Source: Ceratopteris richardii
Lineage: Eukaryota; Streptophyta; Polypodiopsida; Polypodiales; Pteridaceae
Assembly (NCBI GenBank): GCA_020310875.1
Contig: CM035435.1
Location: 68,730,955 to 68,794,954 of the forward strand
Direction of reading: 5' to 3'
Length of the DNA: 64,000 bases
The position numbers and the translations under genes were made by a program. Positions 13,594-26,915 of this stretch are shown one piece after another. A model generated the notes under the pieces. That model searched no databases. It saw only the letters and a list, made by a program, of their open reading frames with translations, and had not been told where the DNA came from. Positions within the stretch are counted from its first letter, which is position 1. Each line of letters begins with the position of its first letter.

Positions 13594-14255
13594 TGTTGAA
13601 GTTGTAGTATTAGAAGACCAAAACCCTCACCACCTTGCATGGAAGCAAGAAGGAAGGCTCAAGGGTGACTCTCCTCTCATCCACTCCTACCTTCAACATG
13701 TTCAAGCCATTGGCCATCAGCCCCATGCTATGCCACATGCTTGAAAACATGGAGAATAGGGAGTCAAGGATCCTCGTCCATGTGTAAAATAAAAGCAAAG
13801 CAACTACTCTACTCACACAAAGGAGAGGCATGCATAGGCACACACACACACACACACACCTCACTCTCACACACTCACAAAGATAGAATACATAAATGTA
13901 AATAGTCTTGGAGTAAAGGAGAGCATTCTTCCATTCATAATAGATATTACATGAGAACACGTCGACCAAAAGCTCCCTTCTTTACAAAAATGAGCTTCTA
14001 TATATAGGCTAAGCTCTATTCCCCATGTGCTCCTTTTGAAAAGTAAAAAATGGAATATCTCTCTAACTAACATATCTTCTAGGAGATTCCAAAATCAATT
14101 CTTGTAACAAACAAATCCCAATGAAGGGCATGCATGGGAGATTTTTACGTGGGATTTTCCTAGATGAGCCAAAAAGGTGAGATATTCAAAAGTCTCCTAC
14201 ACTATGGTATAAGGAAATATTAAAAAGTGCTTTAGGAGAGTGTTCACATGTGACA
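13594..14255 (-). repeat. LTR of Ty3 fragment D
   Basis: On the minus strand the LTR would start TGTCACATGTG near 14255 and end ACTTCAACA at 13594. A TATA-like 'ctatatatag' lies near 14005. It matches 1-370 in inverted orientation. The left end is inferred from the TG start and is less sure than the end next to the primer site. Confidence 0.6.
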
Positions 14256-17221
14256 CTCTAAGTATATACAAAGAAGGTTATTTTCATGGTCTAGGGAGGA
14301 TTTCCATGCACAATTGAAGATGTGTGCATATCTGTGGTAATGTCAAAGCTTCCAATAGTAGGACAAACATTTTGAGCAAGGTACTCTATGTTCCCACTAT
14401 TACAAAAACCTAATAAGTGTAGGCTAAATAGTTGAGAAAGGCTTGCAAGTTAGGTTCACCCAACATGGAGCTTTTGTAAAAGATCCATGTCAAGGCTTCA
14501 AGAAGATATCTAGAGGTGAGAAGCATGGTAGACTCAATTGAGAAATTAAGAACATAGCTCTATTCAATTTTGGGTCTCAAATCCTAAGTGAGATCGAAGT
14601 GTGGCATAAGAGGTTAGCACATGTAAATGAAAGAATCTTAAAATATATATGTAGGGATCAAAGTGTTCTAGGACTGCCAAACATATCAAAGCAACACATG
14701 ATCAGCAAATGTGATGCATGTCATATTGGGAAGGCACAAATACAACCATTCAACCACAAAGGCTACATCTACAAAAACTTATTGGACTTAGTACATACAG
14801 AAGATGTATGGGGGCCAAGCTTAGAACCTTCTTTGGTAGGATCAAGGTATTATGTCTTATTTATTGATGACCATAGTAGATGGACTATTTTGTACCTTAT
14901 CAAGAGTAAGACTGAAGTGTTTGATTGCTTCAAAAAATATCTAGCACAATTGGAGAGCCATACAGATAGATCACTCAAGAAACTCGGATCTCATTGAGGG
15001 GGAGAATTCTTCTCCAAGGAATTTGATGAGTTCTTACAAGATAAAGGTATTAAGAGGGAAGTGACTACGAGGTACTCACCTCAATTGAATGGAATTGCAA
15101 TGATAAGAAGAAAGAGATTGGTTGGATCAGCTAGGATAATTCTTGAAGAGAAGAAGTTTCCATATTACTTATGGGCAGAGGCTATTTCAACTATTGTATA
15201 CCTTGTCAATAGACTACCATCCAAATCAATTCAAGGCATGACTCTTTATGAAGCAAGGCATGGAAGAAAACCTAGTTTAGGACATTGCAAAGTGTTTGGT
15301 TGTTTAGTTTATGTTCATGTACCTTCACAAATCAGAGGTAATCTAGATGAAAGGGCAACATAGGCAATATTTATTGGATATGATTCAACTTAGATGGGTT
15401 GCAAGTTCTACAATCCTTCAACCAAGCAATCCACTACAATTAGGGATGTTGTGTTTAAAGAACACAAGTCTTGGTATGATGAAGACAAACAAAAGGTAAC
15501 TCAACCATATGATCTTGATTCTCATTTCCATCAATTAGAAGCAATCATGATACATAGGTCTAGGATCCAAGAAGTGATACAAATGATGACCAAGATGAAA
15601 GGGAAAAGGATTACAAGCTATGGAAGTCAAGTGGCAAGGAAAAAATACAAGAGTGTGGAGAATGCTCCAAGCAAGCACCTAGAAGATCAACAAGGGAGAA
15701 GACACAACCAGAAAGGTATCGATATGAATCCATATTTGTTACAAAGCATTCAATCTGCTTGGAAAAAGACTCAATTTCATAAGAACCCTCAACCTATGAA
15801 GAGGCAAAGAGAAAGCCTAATTGGGAGAAGGCTATAAAAGAACAAATAGATGCTTTGAAGGAGATGGATACTTGGGAATTGGTTCCAATGTCATCCAATC
15901 AAAAGATAACTGGTTGAAAATGGGTATATAAACTTAAGAGGAACTCAAATGGATCAATTTTCAAGTACAAGGCAAGATTTGTTTCCAATGGATGTTCACA
16001 AACTCATGGTATAGCCTATGAGGAAACATCCTACATTTCTAAATGGCTGGATAAGTGGAGGTATACATGTCATGACCTCCAATTTTTGAAAACCCTAATC
16101 ATACATCTTATGTTTGTAGACTTAAGAAAGCATTTTATGGAATGAAAAAAGCTCCTCGACCTTGGAATTACAGGTTGGTTACATATCTTCAAGATCAAGG
16201 GTTCATATCTAGCAACTGAGATCCTTCATTGTTCATCAAAAGGGATCACAATGAGGTTATCTATATGTGTGTATATGTAGATGACATAATTGTGGTAGTT
16301 GATGACTTGAATGGCATTCAAAGGATCAAAATACATATGCAAGGGGAGTTCAAAATCAATGATATAGGTGAGCTCACATATTTCCTAGGTATGCAAGTGA
16401 TTTATACAGATGAAGGGATGTATCTAACTTAGATAAGATACATTCAAGTCCTACTTCTCAAGTTTAGGATGAAAAACACTAAGCTTGTAGGTACACCTTT
16501 GGAAGTGAATCATAAACTAAGTGTTTATGAAGGTGAGCACATTGATGATTCTAAAGAGTATCAAATCTTAGTTGGTAGCTTGATATATGCTACTCACACA
16601 AGACCACATGTATCTTGTAGTGTGGAAGTGCTTAGCCAGTTTATGCACCCACCTACAAGATCACACATGGATGCCACAAAGAGAGTACTCAAGTACCTCA
16701 AAGGAACACTTAATGAAGGTATCTTCTACCCTTACTCTTTAGAGTTGGATATCAAAATCTATTCATATGCAGATTGGGCAAGAGCAAAGGATGATAGAAG
16801 AAGTACCTCTGGATATTTAGCATTTTCATGTTCAAAATTGATTTCTTGGAGTTCCAACAAGCAACCAACAATTTCTTTATCTTCAAATAAATCAGAGTAC
16901 AGAGGTCTAGCTATCGCAACTCAAGAAGCAATGTGGATCAAAGATTTATACTCATATTTGGGACTTGTAAGCTCCAAGCCTCACATACTTGGAGATATTG
17001 TAAGTTCCATGAATCTAGCTGATAATCCAATTTTCCATGCAAGGACAAAGCACATAGAATTCCATTTCCACTTTTTCAGAGAGAAGTTCATCGAAAAGGA
17101 AATTGACTTATCATTTGCACCTATTGAGAAACAAATAGCAGATATGATGACAAAAGCACTTGATGTGATAAAGCTATGCAGATTCAAATTAATGGCAGCT
17201 ATTCAATCTATTGGAGATTAA

Positions 17222-17520
17222 AAACTCAAGCATACTATAGCTAGAGGAGACGCTAATGGATCATCAAGCTAATACTATGCTTGAGATATTTCTTATCTAC
17301 AAAAAAATCATCTTTTGATGATACCAAAGAAACTCATCAAAGTATTCCTTTCATTTACACTCATTTAATGTATTCTCTAAGGATTCTGTGAGGATCAATT
17401 ACTCTTGTAAAATCTTAAGTATTTACACTTGTAAAATGATAAAACAAAGTCTAAAATCCACAAGTTTGAGGTGGTTGAGATTGATGTTTGATCAATCAAA
17501 TCACTTCACCTAAAGCCAAG
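17222..17520 (+). repeat. degraded LTR-like segment after copia B
   Basis: It follows the RNase H end of B. The blocks 'ctaaggattctgtgaggatc' and 'gtttgaggtggttga' align with the reverse complement of 24960-25080, part of the inner LTR-like segment of F. It is therefore probably what is left of the 3' LTR of B. The boundaries are approximate and no target duplication is visible. Confidence 0.45.
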
Positions 17521-19576
17521 TTGTTAAGATCAGACTTTAGTTTTTTTCCTAGATCATAGGAAGATGATTCTTCCAAGATCACATTGTGTGGCCGACAACT
17601 TTCTAGCAAGGACATGTCCATTAGACTTCTTAACAAGATCCCTAGATCCTATGAAACATTTTTGACAACCCCTTACAACCACGACCAAGTAATGACCTAG
17701 GAAGAAGTACGACGACTTTTTCTCCTCCATGACTCTTGATCAAAGTCGCCATCCTTGCAAGAAACTATGATGAAAGCCAAGGGACCATTCAACAAGGCAA
17801 AGCATACTATTCACAACTCTAGATACACACCTAAACAAGGTTCAAAAAATTCATTAAAGAATTTTAGATGTGATTATTGTGGTAAAGTGGGGTGTCTTGA
17901 GAAGTTTTGGTACAAAAAGAAGAATAGATCCAAAGCCTCTACAAGAGATCGAAGATCATATTGGTAAATCCTATTTAGGCAACAACAAAAAAGTCTCCCC
18001 ATCGAAGGCAAAGGGAAAGCTCAAATCACCAATCATCATGGGGAGTGTAAAGATTTATGCAATGTATTGCTTGTCCCAAACTTGTGCATGAATCTACTCT
18101 CAGTTAAGGCCATCATTGATCATCAAAAACAAGTGTTATTTGATAACACATATGAAACGTGATTGATCCTACAACTAAAGATATCATCGCGCAAGGAGTT
18201 GAAGACAAATAGTTATACAAGCTATCATGCTTTCTATCTAAGGAGTCCCTTTCTAGCCTCCAGCACCAAAGATATGGGCACACCTCATACTTAACCAAGA
18301 TTTCCACATCACTGATGGTTAAGGGGTTGTCCAAGATCAAGAAAGTACATGATATCTTCCAAGCTTGCACCCAAGGAAAGCAACACAGGGCTTTCGTTCC
18401 CAAGGAGGCTTCCACCCGAGCTAGGAACCCTCTAGCCTTAGTCCGCATGGATTGGACCCATGAATACTCCTTCACTTGGTGGATCAATCTACTTCTTTTC
18501 TTTTGAAGTCCAATGCAAATACCTTAAGCTGAGAATCAAGCATCAATTTTCGTCAAGACTATTAGATCAAATGGAGGTCGTGAATTCATCAATCATGACT
18601 TCAATAATTTCTTAAAGAAAAAGGGCATAAAGAGGCAAGTCACTCAACCTCACACTCCATCCCATAATGGAGTAGCTGAAGGAAAGATTCAACTCATAAT
18701 CAAAATGGCATGCTTATGCTTCGCAACAAAGCATTACCATTCAAGTTTTGGGCCAAAGCAGTACACATTGTGGTGAACATCATCAATAGAGGCATCACAA
18801 GTGCATTACATAACAAGACTCTAATTGAAGCATACTATGGATGCAAGCCCACTGTCAATTACTTAAAAGTATAAGTGAAACTTTCATACATGTGCCAAAG
18901 GAAGATCGAAGCAAGTTGCAATCTAAGTCCAAGAAACATCTCTTCATTAGATATAGTGAACAATCTAAATCTTATAGATTGTAAAACCTTGAGTACCACT
19001 CCATCACCATCTCAAAAGAGTTCGTATTTGATGAAGCTTGAAAATACTCAATTAAAGATCCAAGTTCAAGTTTGAGACCACCCATCTACACTTCAGAGGG
19101 GGACACAATTATTTCTAAGCAAAACTCAAAGGCAAGTACTTCTCACCAACCTAGAAGATCTCAAAGGTTCATCAAAAGACATGAACAAAATCACTATGTG
19201 AATAATGCACTTATGCATCATATTTAGAAAATTCTAGAGCCTTTCAACTACAAAGAAGCTTAAGGTCAATCTGAGTGGGAAGAAGCTATGCAAAAAAAGA
19301 TGGATGCAATTGAGAAGAGCAACACTTGGAAACTTGTTCCTAAGCCTTCAAATCGTCAATTCATTAGAGTTAAGTGGCTATACAAAGTCAAGTAAAAAAT
19401 AGATGGTACATTGAAGAAGTACAAAGCAATACTTGTAGCTAAGGGATATACACAAAAGCACAACACTAATTGTGAAGAAACATTTACCCCTACTGCAAGA
19501 TTTACAACTATAAGAATCATTCTTGCACTAAGTGCACACTTCAAATGGAACATTTACCAGCTCAATGTCAAAAGTG

Positions 19577-19935
19577 CTTAAGGAAGAGAGCTCACTCACA
19601 CACTCTCACACTCAAATAGGAGCACACACACAGGTTGAGGCAAGGAAGAATGATCTTCTTCTTCTTCTTCTATTATATAAAAGCAATATACAAGAATGAC
19701 CTAAAACAACAATATACTAGTGGAATATATAAAGAATAGTACATAAGGAAAATCCTAATGTCTACGAATGAATGAGCTGGCAAGAATCAAATGTGCCATC
19801 ACTCTTGGTAGATAAATCTAGTAAAGCTCAGTGAACTATTCCTGACATATACTAGTGTGACCATACATGTCAGAGAAATGAAAAAGTGATATGTGTCATC
19901 CTGTATCATCACATGTTGAGCTTGATATCTCAACA
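19577..19935 (-). repeat. 3' LTR of copia F (truncated)
   Basis: It matches 25441-25836 and, inverted, 31423-31799. The plus-strand right end ...ATCTCAACA is followed by the minus-strand purine tract GAGCTTGAGGGGGAG. Roughly the first 15 bases of the LTR are missing at the left. Confidence 0.8.
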
Positions 19936-22900
19936 CTCCCCCTCAAGCTCAATGTCATGTCCTATAATCCAAGCATCCTCCGAAACTTCTTCAACTTCCC
20001 AGCTTCAAGTGGTTTAGTGAAAATATCAGCAACCTACTCATTTGTCCTCACATGAACAAGGTTAATAGCACCTGCTAATATCTTTTCCTCGATGAAATGA
20101 TAATGCACCTTGATATACTTTGTTCTATCATGAAAAATAGAGCTCCATGCTAACTGGATGCTGGTAAGATTATCACAATAGATGGTGATAGGCTTTTTCA
20201 CTTCCACACCTAAATCTATAAGTAGAATCTCTAGCCATGATGCTTCACATGTTTCCATTGCAGCACCTCTATACTCAGCCTCTGTACTCGACAAAGCAAT
20301 AGTGGGTTGCTTGTTCTTGCTCCATGTAATAGTTGCACTTCCAAGTAAGAATAGAAACCCACTAGTAGATCTTCTATCTGGAATACTACCAGTCCAATCT
20401 GCATCGGTGTATCCATGAACCTACAATTTTGCATCAACTTCATAAAACAATGCATAATCCAAAGTAGCACTCACATATCGTAGAGTGTGGCTCAAGGCAT
20501 ATAAGTGTGGTTTCTTTGGAACCTACATAAATTGACTTACAAGTCGAACAGTGTAGCTTAGATCAAGCCTTGAAATTATGAGATATATCAAACTTCCCAT
20601 GATTTTCATGTACATAGTAACATTTTCCAATGCTTCACTTGATGTAGTATCCAACTTCAAATTCTGATCTAATGGCATAGAAATTGGCCTAAAATCAACC
20701 ATATCGTACCTTTGTAGCATAATAAAGACATATTGCCTTTGCTACATCCATATACCTATTTTTGTAGGTATAAACTCAATGCCCAAGAAATAGCGCAGCA
20801 CACCAAGTCTTTCATGTCAAATTCTTGCATAAGGAGTTTCTTTACCTCCTTAATGCTTTCTTCATTATCACCACCTACAATCAAATCATCAACATAAATA
20901 GCCACAATGGTGATGTCATCATCACCCGTCCTTGCATATAGTGAATGATCTACATCACACATAGAAAACCCAATGGTGGTTAAGTAATAAAAAATCCTTG
21001 CATGCCAAGCATGAGGGGATTGTTTAATCCCATACAAAGCCTTTTGCAACCTCAAAACATATTTTGGGTGCTTTGAATCCTCATATCGTTGTGGATGGTC
21101 CATAAATACTTCTTCCTGCAACTCACCATGTAAGAAAGCATTCTTCACATCCATCTGATGCAAAGTCCATCCTTTTGTTGTAGCTAATGCAACAAGTTCT
21201 CTAACAATAGACATTTTAGCTATAGGGATGAACATTTCCTCATAATCAATGCCATATGTTCGTGCATATCCTTTTTCTACTAATCATGCTTTATAACTCC
21301 ATATGCTACCATCAACATTGTGCTTTACCTTGTAAACCCACTTGTGGCCTATGGGTTTCTTTCCTTGTGGCAATGGAACCAACTTCCATGTTTCATTTCC
21401 ATAAAGTGCAGCCATCTCCTCATCCATAGATTTTTCCCAATATGCATTTCCAATTGCATCTTCAAAACAAGAAGATTCAGCATCTTGTATTACTTTGGTC
21501 ATGTAGGCACAATGATGGGCCATGTAATTGTCATATGTCAATCGTTGTACTGAATTCTGCATCCTCCTAGATCCCTTGGTCTTGGATCACTTCTCCTTGT
21601 ATCATCTGCATGTGCCTTTCTTACTCCTGGAGTCTTCATAGAGGGCAATCCAAGTTCCTCATCAAGGCTCTTTTCTAAACCGCTTGAATCTCCATCAATG
21701 TCTTCAAAAGTTGTAGATGCTTTACTACCAAAAGAAAGCTTTTCTTTACCTTTCTTCAATGTCATTGATGAATTTTCTAGACTAAAATTTCCATGCAATC
21801 TTCCACTCCATGGACTTGAGTTGGAACTATTGCTTGGTCATGCGTCAAGTTCACTCAAAACTTGAGATTCTGCACTTGATTTTTCAGCATTTCCTTTGTC
21901 ATTTGAGTCAAGATTAAGTCCTTTGGCATCTGCATAGAAGCTTGATATTTCATCAAACACCACATCTCTACTTACCTTCACTATTATGTGAGTTGGTTAT
22001 AACATTTATATCCATTTTGCTCAAGGGAGCACCCAATGAAGATACATTTTTTTGCTTTTGGATCAAGCTTTGTCCTCAACTCATTTGGAACATGTACACA
22101 TGCAATACAACCGAATACTTTCATATGTGATTAGTTTGGCTTTTTACCTATAAACTTCTCTTCAGGTGTAACTTGATGTATAACAACAGTCAGGGTTATG
22201 TTCATGATGTATACAATAGTGTGCACAGCTTCTCCCTACTAACACTAAGGCATATTCTTCTCAGCCATCAAGACTCTTGTTATTTCTACAATATGTCTAT
22301 TTTTCTGTTCAACAATGATGTTCTATTGTGGTGTGTACCTACATGAAAACTATCATTGAATTCCATGGATTTTTAGAAAGCTACTGAACTCATTTGACAT
22401 ATATTCACCTCCTCCATCAGATCTTAATGCCTGAATATACTTTCCTATCTGCTTTTCCACCATAGCCTTAAAATTGTGGAAGTGAGCGGACACCTTACTC
22501 TTCTGTTTCATGAAATATACCCATAATTTTTGCATATACTCATCAGTGAAAGTAACATAAAACTTTCAATCACCCATAGATGTGGTCTTTAGAGGACCCC
22601 AAACGTCTGTGTGTACTATTTCTAACACCTTCTCACTAACATGCTTTTCATGCAAAAATGATGCTCTTGACTGTTTACCAAATTGACATGTTGCACATAT
22701 CTTTTGCATCTCTACAACTTTGAAATTTGATAGTCCATTGACAATCTCCTTTGACTGCATCAATTCTAGCCTCTGCAAATTGGCATGTCCAATTTGTTTG
22801 TGCTAGATCTCTATATCAACAATAAATCCTACATCTTTTGCAAACATGGTTGCGTTCATTTCAAGAATTTTTACATGTAAGGTGAACATCGTACCCACTT

Positions 22901-24115
22901 TGTTTCCTTTGGAAATCGATCTTCCATCCTATTTGTACTCTTCTACATATAACCCATCAGCATTGAACTTGACTTATAATCTCTAGTCAACCATTTGTCT
23001 AACAGAAACCAGAATCTTTGTTATATTCAAAACATGTAGCACATCAGCAAGATATTTTACCTTTCTGTCCTCTATACATAGCGATATGTTTCTTGTATGC
23101 TCGATAGGATGTGATGTGGCATCGCATGTTTCAACATATCCAAGAACTGGCAATTTTTGCAAACTACCAAACCATTCTACATGACTGGTCATGTGATTTG
23201 AAGCACTTGAATCAACATACCATACATTACCATTCCATTTCAAAACATCAATAGACATCGTATTCCTCATATGATGTTGGACAATGAACAAATTCTCATA
23301 ATCATCTGAATTGTGGATGCATAGTTTCTTTGTTGTCTTCCATTATTTTGATCCTTCAACCTACAATCACATTCAAAGTGACCAAGTTTACCACAATTCA
23401 AGCATCATTTGCTATCATTACATGAATCATTTCTTTGGATTTTATGTGGCCTATTTGGCTCCCCCTACCTCAAAATTTTTCTCTACCTCCTGCATGACTT
23501 TGTTGTTGATGTTAGTCTTTTGTCCAAGGAATATGTTAAAATTTGGGGTTTTGTACATCCATGATGAGATCATAAGCCATGGTGAAGGATTGCCATTGCT
23601 TATCACTTTTAATTCCATTTAGAATTTGCCTCATGATGGCCTCTTCTTCAATCATCTCTCCAATGAATGCTAACTAATTTGCAACCTCCTTGAACTTGGT
23701 AACAAACTCTGTGATAGTTTGTTTAGGTGTCTTCTTCATTTGGTTGAACTTGTTTCAAAGATGGTTCTTCCTTGCCTTTGTGTTAGCAGAAAAGAAAGTC
23801 TCTAGGACATCCCAAGTCTCGTGAGATGTCTTGCATCCTCTAATATGTGGTAATGGAAAGTAAGAGATAGATTTTAGTATATATGACCTTGCTTGAGTAT
23901 CCCTTGCACACCAAAGTGGGAGATTATTTGTCTTTTGTCTCCTCTTGTGTAGGTCATCCTTTGGATCTTGAAGTAGGCATGGCTTCATCACCTGCTACAA
24001 TTCCATAAAGATTTCTACCTTGCAAATAGGCCTCCATTTTGATTTGCCAAGCCCTCATAGTATGTCTATCAATCTTCTCAATCACTGAGGGAAAGCCATC
24101 ATCCATATTGATCTA

Positions 24116-24127
24116 GCTCTGATACCA
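24116..24127 (-). other. inner primer-binding site of F
   Basis: The minus strand reads TGGTATCAGAGC, an exact match to the complement of the initiator tRNA-Met 3' end. Gag begins about 20 bases further on, the same close spacing as in copia A. Confidence 0.75.
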
Positions 24128-24128
24128 C

Positions 24129-25424
24129 TAGGAAAACTTGGAGAAGCTTGTAGGAGGTAGAAAAGTGAATTGTGAAGTGAAGAAGTTTGGTCTAGCCAAA
24201 CAGCATAGGACCATCCCTTAAAATTATGGAGAATCAAATAGACCTTATAGGCATGTGATTAGTGCAATAAAACCCTCTATGTACTTTGGAGTATCAAGGA
24301 GAAAGAGTTGATACAAAAAAGATAGGTTTGTGCATTGACTAGCTCAAAAAACTTGTTATGTTTGGATGAAACGATCAACTTCAAATGTTCATAGCAGCTA
24401 GCATATGACAACTAAAAAAAATCATTTTGAAGGAATGATAAACATAGAGTTGAGTGTCAAAAATGCACAAGAGTAAAATTAATAAGCAAGATATGCTCCT
24501 GGAATGAACTTAACACTCAACAGAGGTACCCCTTATTTTTCAGGGCTGCACAGAGATAGACCTTGAGACAGTAAAATTGATATTTCTCCAAATCTACTAA
24601 ACCAAATGCTTTGAAAATTTGTACATACATTTCCAATGAATGCTGATTAATTCAACTTGGAGATTTGTACAGAGATTAGTAGCCTCTGGAAGTTCACTAT
24701 TATTGAAGAAGATGGTGCAAAGAAATAAAGGAGCAACACAATGATGACCCAAAGTGTATGTATATTGCTTCAATGTATTGTATAATGGTGTTGAATTCTT
24801 TATATAGAATCTTGAAGTGTTCCACAAATTCTACAATTTGACTTTGAATTCAAATCAAAGCGGGATAGTTTATTGAAGAGAATCATTTCACTTTCCTATA
24901 ATTTAGGAAAAGTGAAGAGCTAATTCGGTCTACTTTTTGGTGATTGATTGATTGATTGTCAAGATATACCACCTCAAATTCGTGGAATGTGAGCTCTCTT
25001 TTTCTCCTTTTATATGTGTAAAACTCTAGGCTTTTACATTGGTAAATGATCCATAAAAAATCCTTATCAAAAATACTAAAAATGAACACAAATAAAAATC
25101 TCTTCAATGGGAAACTTTGGCACAATTCAAATGATGAATTTTTGATGTAGAGCTAGTCCATCTCAAGAATGGTCTAAGCTTGATGTTTCAATAGGCCCCA
25201 CCTTAGGGGCTCAAAATGGAGGTCGAGATGGCTCCAAAATAAAATTCTGAGAAAAACGAGTGACCCTAAAGGGCCTAAAGGGATAACTATCGAAAATATT
25301 TTGATGCCTTCTACCTTCACTCCAATTTTTGTAGCAATCTGAGGTCACTTGTGAATTGCACTTTCTCCATGCCTTCTTGCATACTCTTCACTATCGGCCT
25401 TCTCCACGAGCTCTTTACACCCAC
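24129..25424 (-). repeat. inner LTR-like segment of F (B type)
   Basis: It lies between the outer primer site and the inner primer site of F. Parts align with the degraded LTR after B (17222-17520), and parts resemble the LTR of A ('ctatgtactttgga', 'acccc ... attttt'). It contains no credible open frame. The right end is uncertain; some of it near 25380-25424 may be leader of the outer element. Confidence 0.5.
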
Positions 25425-25440
25425 ATTGGCTTTGATACCA

Positions 25441-25836
25441 TGTCACAAGGAAGGAGATAAGGAAAAGAGCTCACTCACACACTCTCACACTCAAAGAGGA
25501 GCACACACACAAATTGAGGCAAGAAAGAATGATCTTCTTCTTCTTCTTCTTCTTCTTCTTCTTCTTCTATTACATAAAAGGAATATAAAAGAATGACCTA
25601 AAACAACAATACAACTAGTGCAATATATAAAGAATAATACATAAAGAAAATCCTAATGTCCGCAAATGAGTGAGTTGGCAAGAAACAAATGTGTCATCAC
25701 TCTTAGTAGATAAATCTAGTAAATCTCAATGAAGTATCCCTAACATATACCAATGTGATCACTATATATGTTAGTGAAGTGAAAAAGTGACACATGTCAT
25801 CCTAGATCATCACATGTTGAGCTTGATATCTCAACA
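25441..25836 (-). repeat. 5' LTR of copia F
   Basis: On the plus strand it begins TGTCACAAGGAAGG and ends ATCTCAACA. It contains a (CTT)n run near 25530-25567 that is shorter in the other copies. The minus-strand primer site TGGTATCAAAGCC is next to it at 25428-25440. Confidence 0.85.
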
Positions 25837-26915
25837 CATAAGGCCCTATATGAAAAGTTCCACAAGTTCTTTGAAGATAAAGGATTTCAAAGGAGCACTA
25901 TCAATGCTAAATTATACATATATAAGAAAGAGCCCTTAGTTGCAACAATCATCCTCTGTGTAGATGACTTGATCCTGATAGACTCAGATAACGAATACAT
26001 CCAATTCATCATCACACAGCCTCACCTTGAGTATTCCATGATAGATCTTTGCCTACTTTACTACTTCTTAGATATGGAAGTTTGGTAAACAAAAGAATGC
26101 ATATTCATATCACAAAAGAAGTAATTCTCTCATCTTCTATCTAAATATAACATGGATCAGTGTTGCTCAATATCTACAGCACTTGATCCAAACATCAAAC
26201 TCACACTAGAGGATTCATCGTCACGTGTGGATGTGCATACTTATTGAGAGCTTGTTTGCTCATTACTTTACCTAGCCAACACTCGACCAGATATTGCCTA
26301 TGTAGTTGGGATACTCGGTGAGTTTGCACATCATCCTCATTAGAAACATTGGGATGCTTCTCAAAGACTACCTTGATATCTTGCCCTCACCTAACATCAT
26401 GGTCTTTAGTATGGAGGGGCATTGAACTTGCCTGACATTCAAATTCAGATTGGGTTGGTGATCTTGATTCCTGACTGGCTACTTCTCGATACATATTCTT
26501 GCGTGGCTCATGACCCATCTCTTGGGCAAGTAAGAAGCATCCTATAGTTTCTCTATCATCCACCAAGGCCAAGTACCGAGCATCCAGCTTTGCAGCATGT
26601 GAGGCCATCGAGCTTTGATGTTTATTATCTAAAATTGGTCTTTTGCAAGTTACTTTGGCATGGATCCACACAAAAAACTAGTCAACCTTGGCCATTTCCA
26701 AGAATCTAGTGTCCCATGCTCAAACAAAGCACATTGAGATCCAGTACCATTTCATCCGGGAGAAGCTCGTATCTTAGGAGATTACTCTAGAGCAATGCAC
26801 CTCTTAGGAGAACTTGGCAGACATGTTCACGAAGACTCTACCTCCAGTTCTGCTCAAGTGCTTGGTGGACCTCTATAGCATTCAACCACTCCAAAATGGA
26901 GCTATATAGAGGGGG

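Larger units (their letters stand above)
12691..14255 (-). mobile_element. Ty3/gypsy fragment D (LTR plus leader)
   Basis: D is a minus-strand fragment made of an LTR (13594-14255), a primer site of tRNA-Asp type, and about 900 bp of downstream leader to roughly 12691. No gag or pol is visible. The region 12691-12910 is richer in GC than its surroundings and contains no recognisable protein; small open frames here look fortuitous. Its left edge abuts the gag tail of copia C. It is broken (truncated) and non-coding as it stands. The leader assignment is by position only, so part of it could be foreign. Confidence 0.55.
1206..17221 (+). mobile_element. Ty1/copia element B, split by nested insertions
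   Basis: B is a plus-strand copia fossil in three visible parts. Gag lies at 1206-1391 and continues at 7699-8304, with the gag-type stretch 'ETWDALEKFF' near its start and a lysine-rich nucleic-acid-binding tail. Pol lies at about 14310-17221: pre-integrase zinc-finger region, integrase core, integrase C-terminus, reverse transcriptase with a YVDD box near 16270, and RNase H to 17221. Copia A (1392-7698) sits inside gag. Copia C and Ty3 fragment D (8305 to about 14300) sit between gag and pol. Its own 5' LTR and gag start are not visible; a degraded 3' LTR probably follows at 17222. It is heavily broken (more than ten breaks) and old, older than all its insertions. Closely related gag sequence occurs in F. 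Confidence 0.8.
19577..25836 (-). mobile_element. Ty1/copia element F, with two LTR types
   Basis: F is a minus-strand copia element bounded by LTRs of the same type as element G (25441-25836 and a truncated copy at 19577-19935). Reading leftward from the right end there is the outer LTR, a tRNA-Met type primer site, then an LTR-like segment of the B type (24129-25424) with its own primer site, gag (from about 24107), protease region, integrase, RT with a YVDD box (about 20890) and RNase H (20034-20294). The gag closely resembles that of B, while pol and the outer LTRs match G. It is broken in more than ten places. No target duplication is readable because the left LTR end is lost together with part of the host E. 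Confidence 0.8.

Noticed and set aside
13610-13969. Cys/Val-rich minus-strand frame
   Set aside because: It lies within the D-type LTR and is created by a (GT)n stretch.
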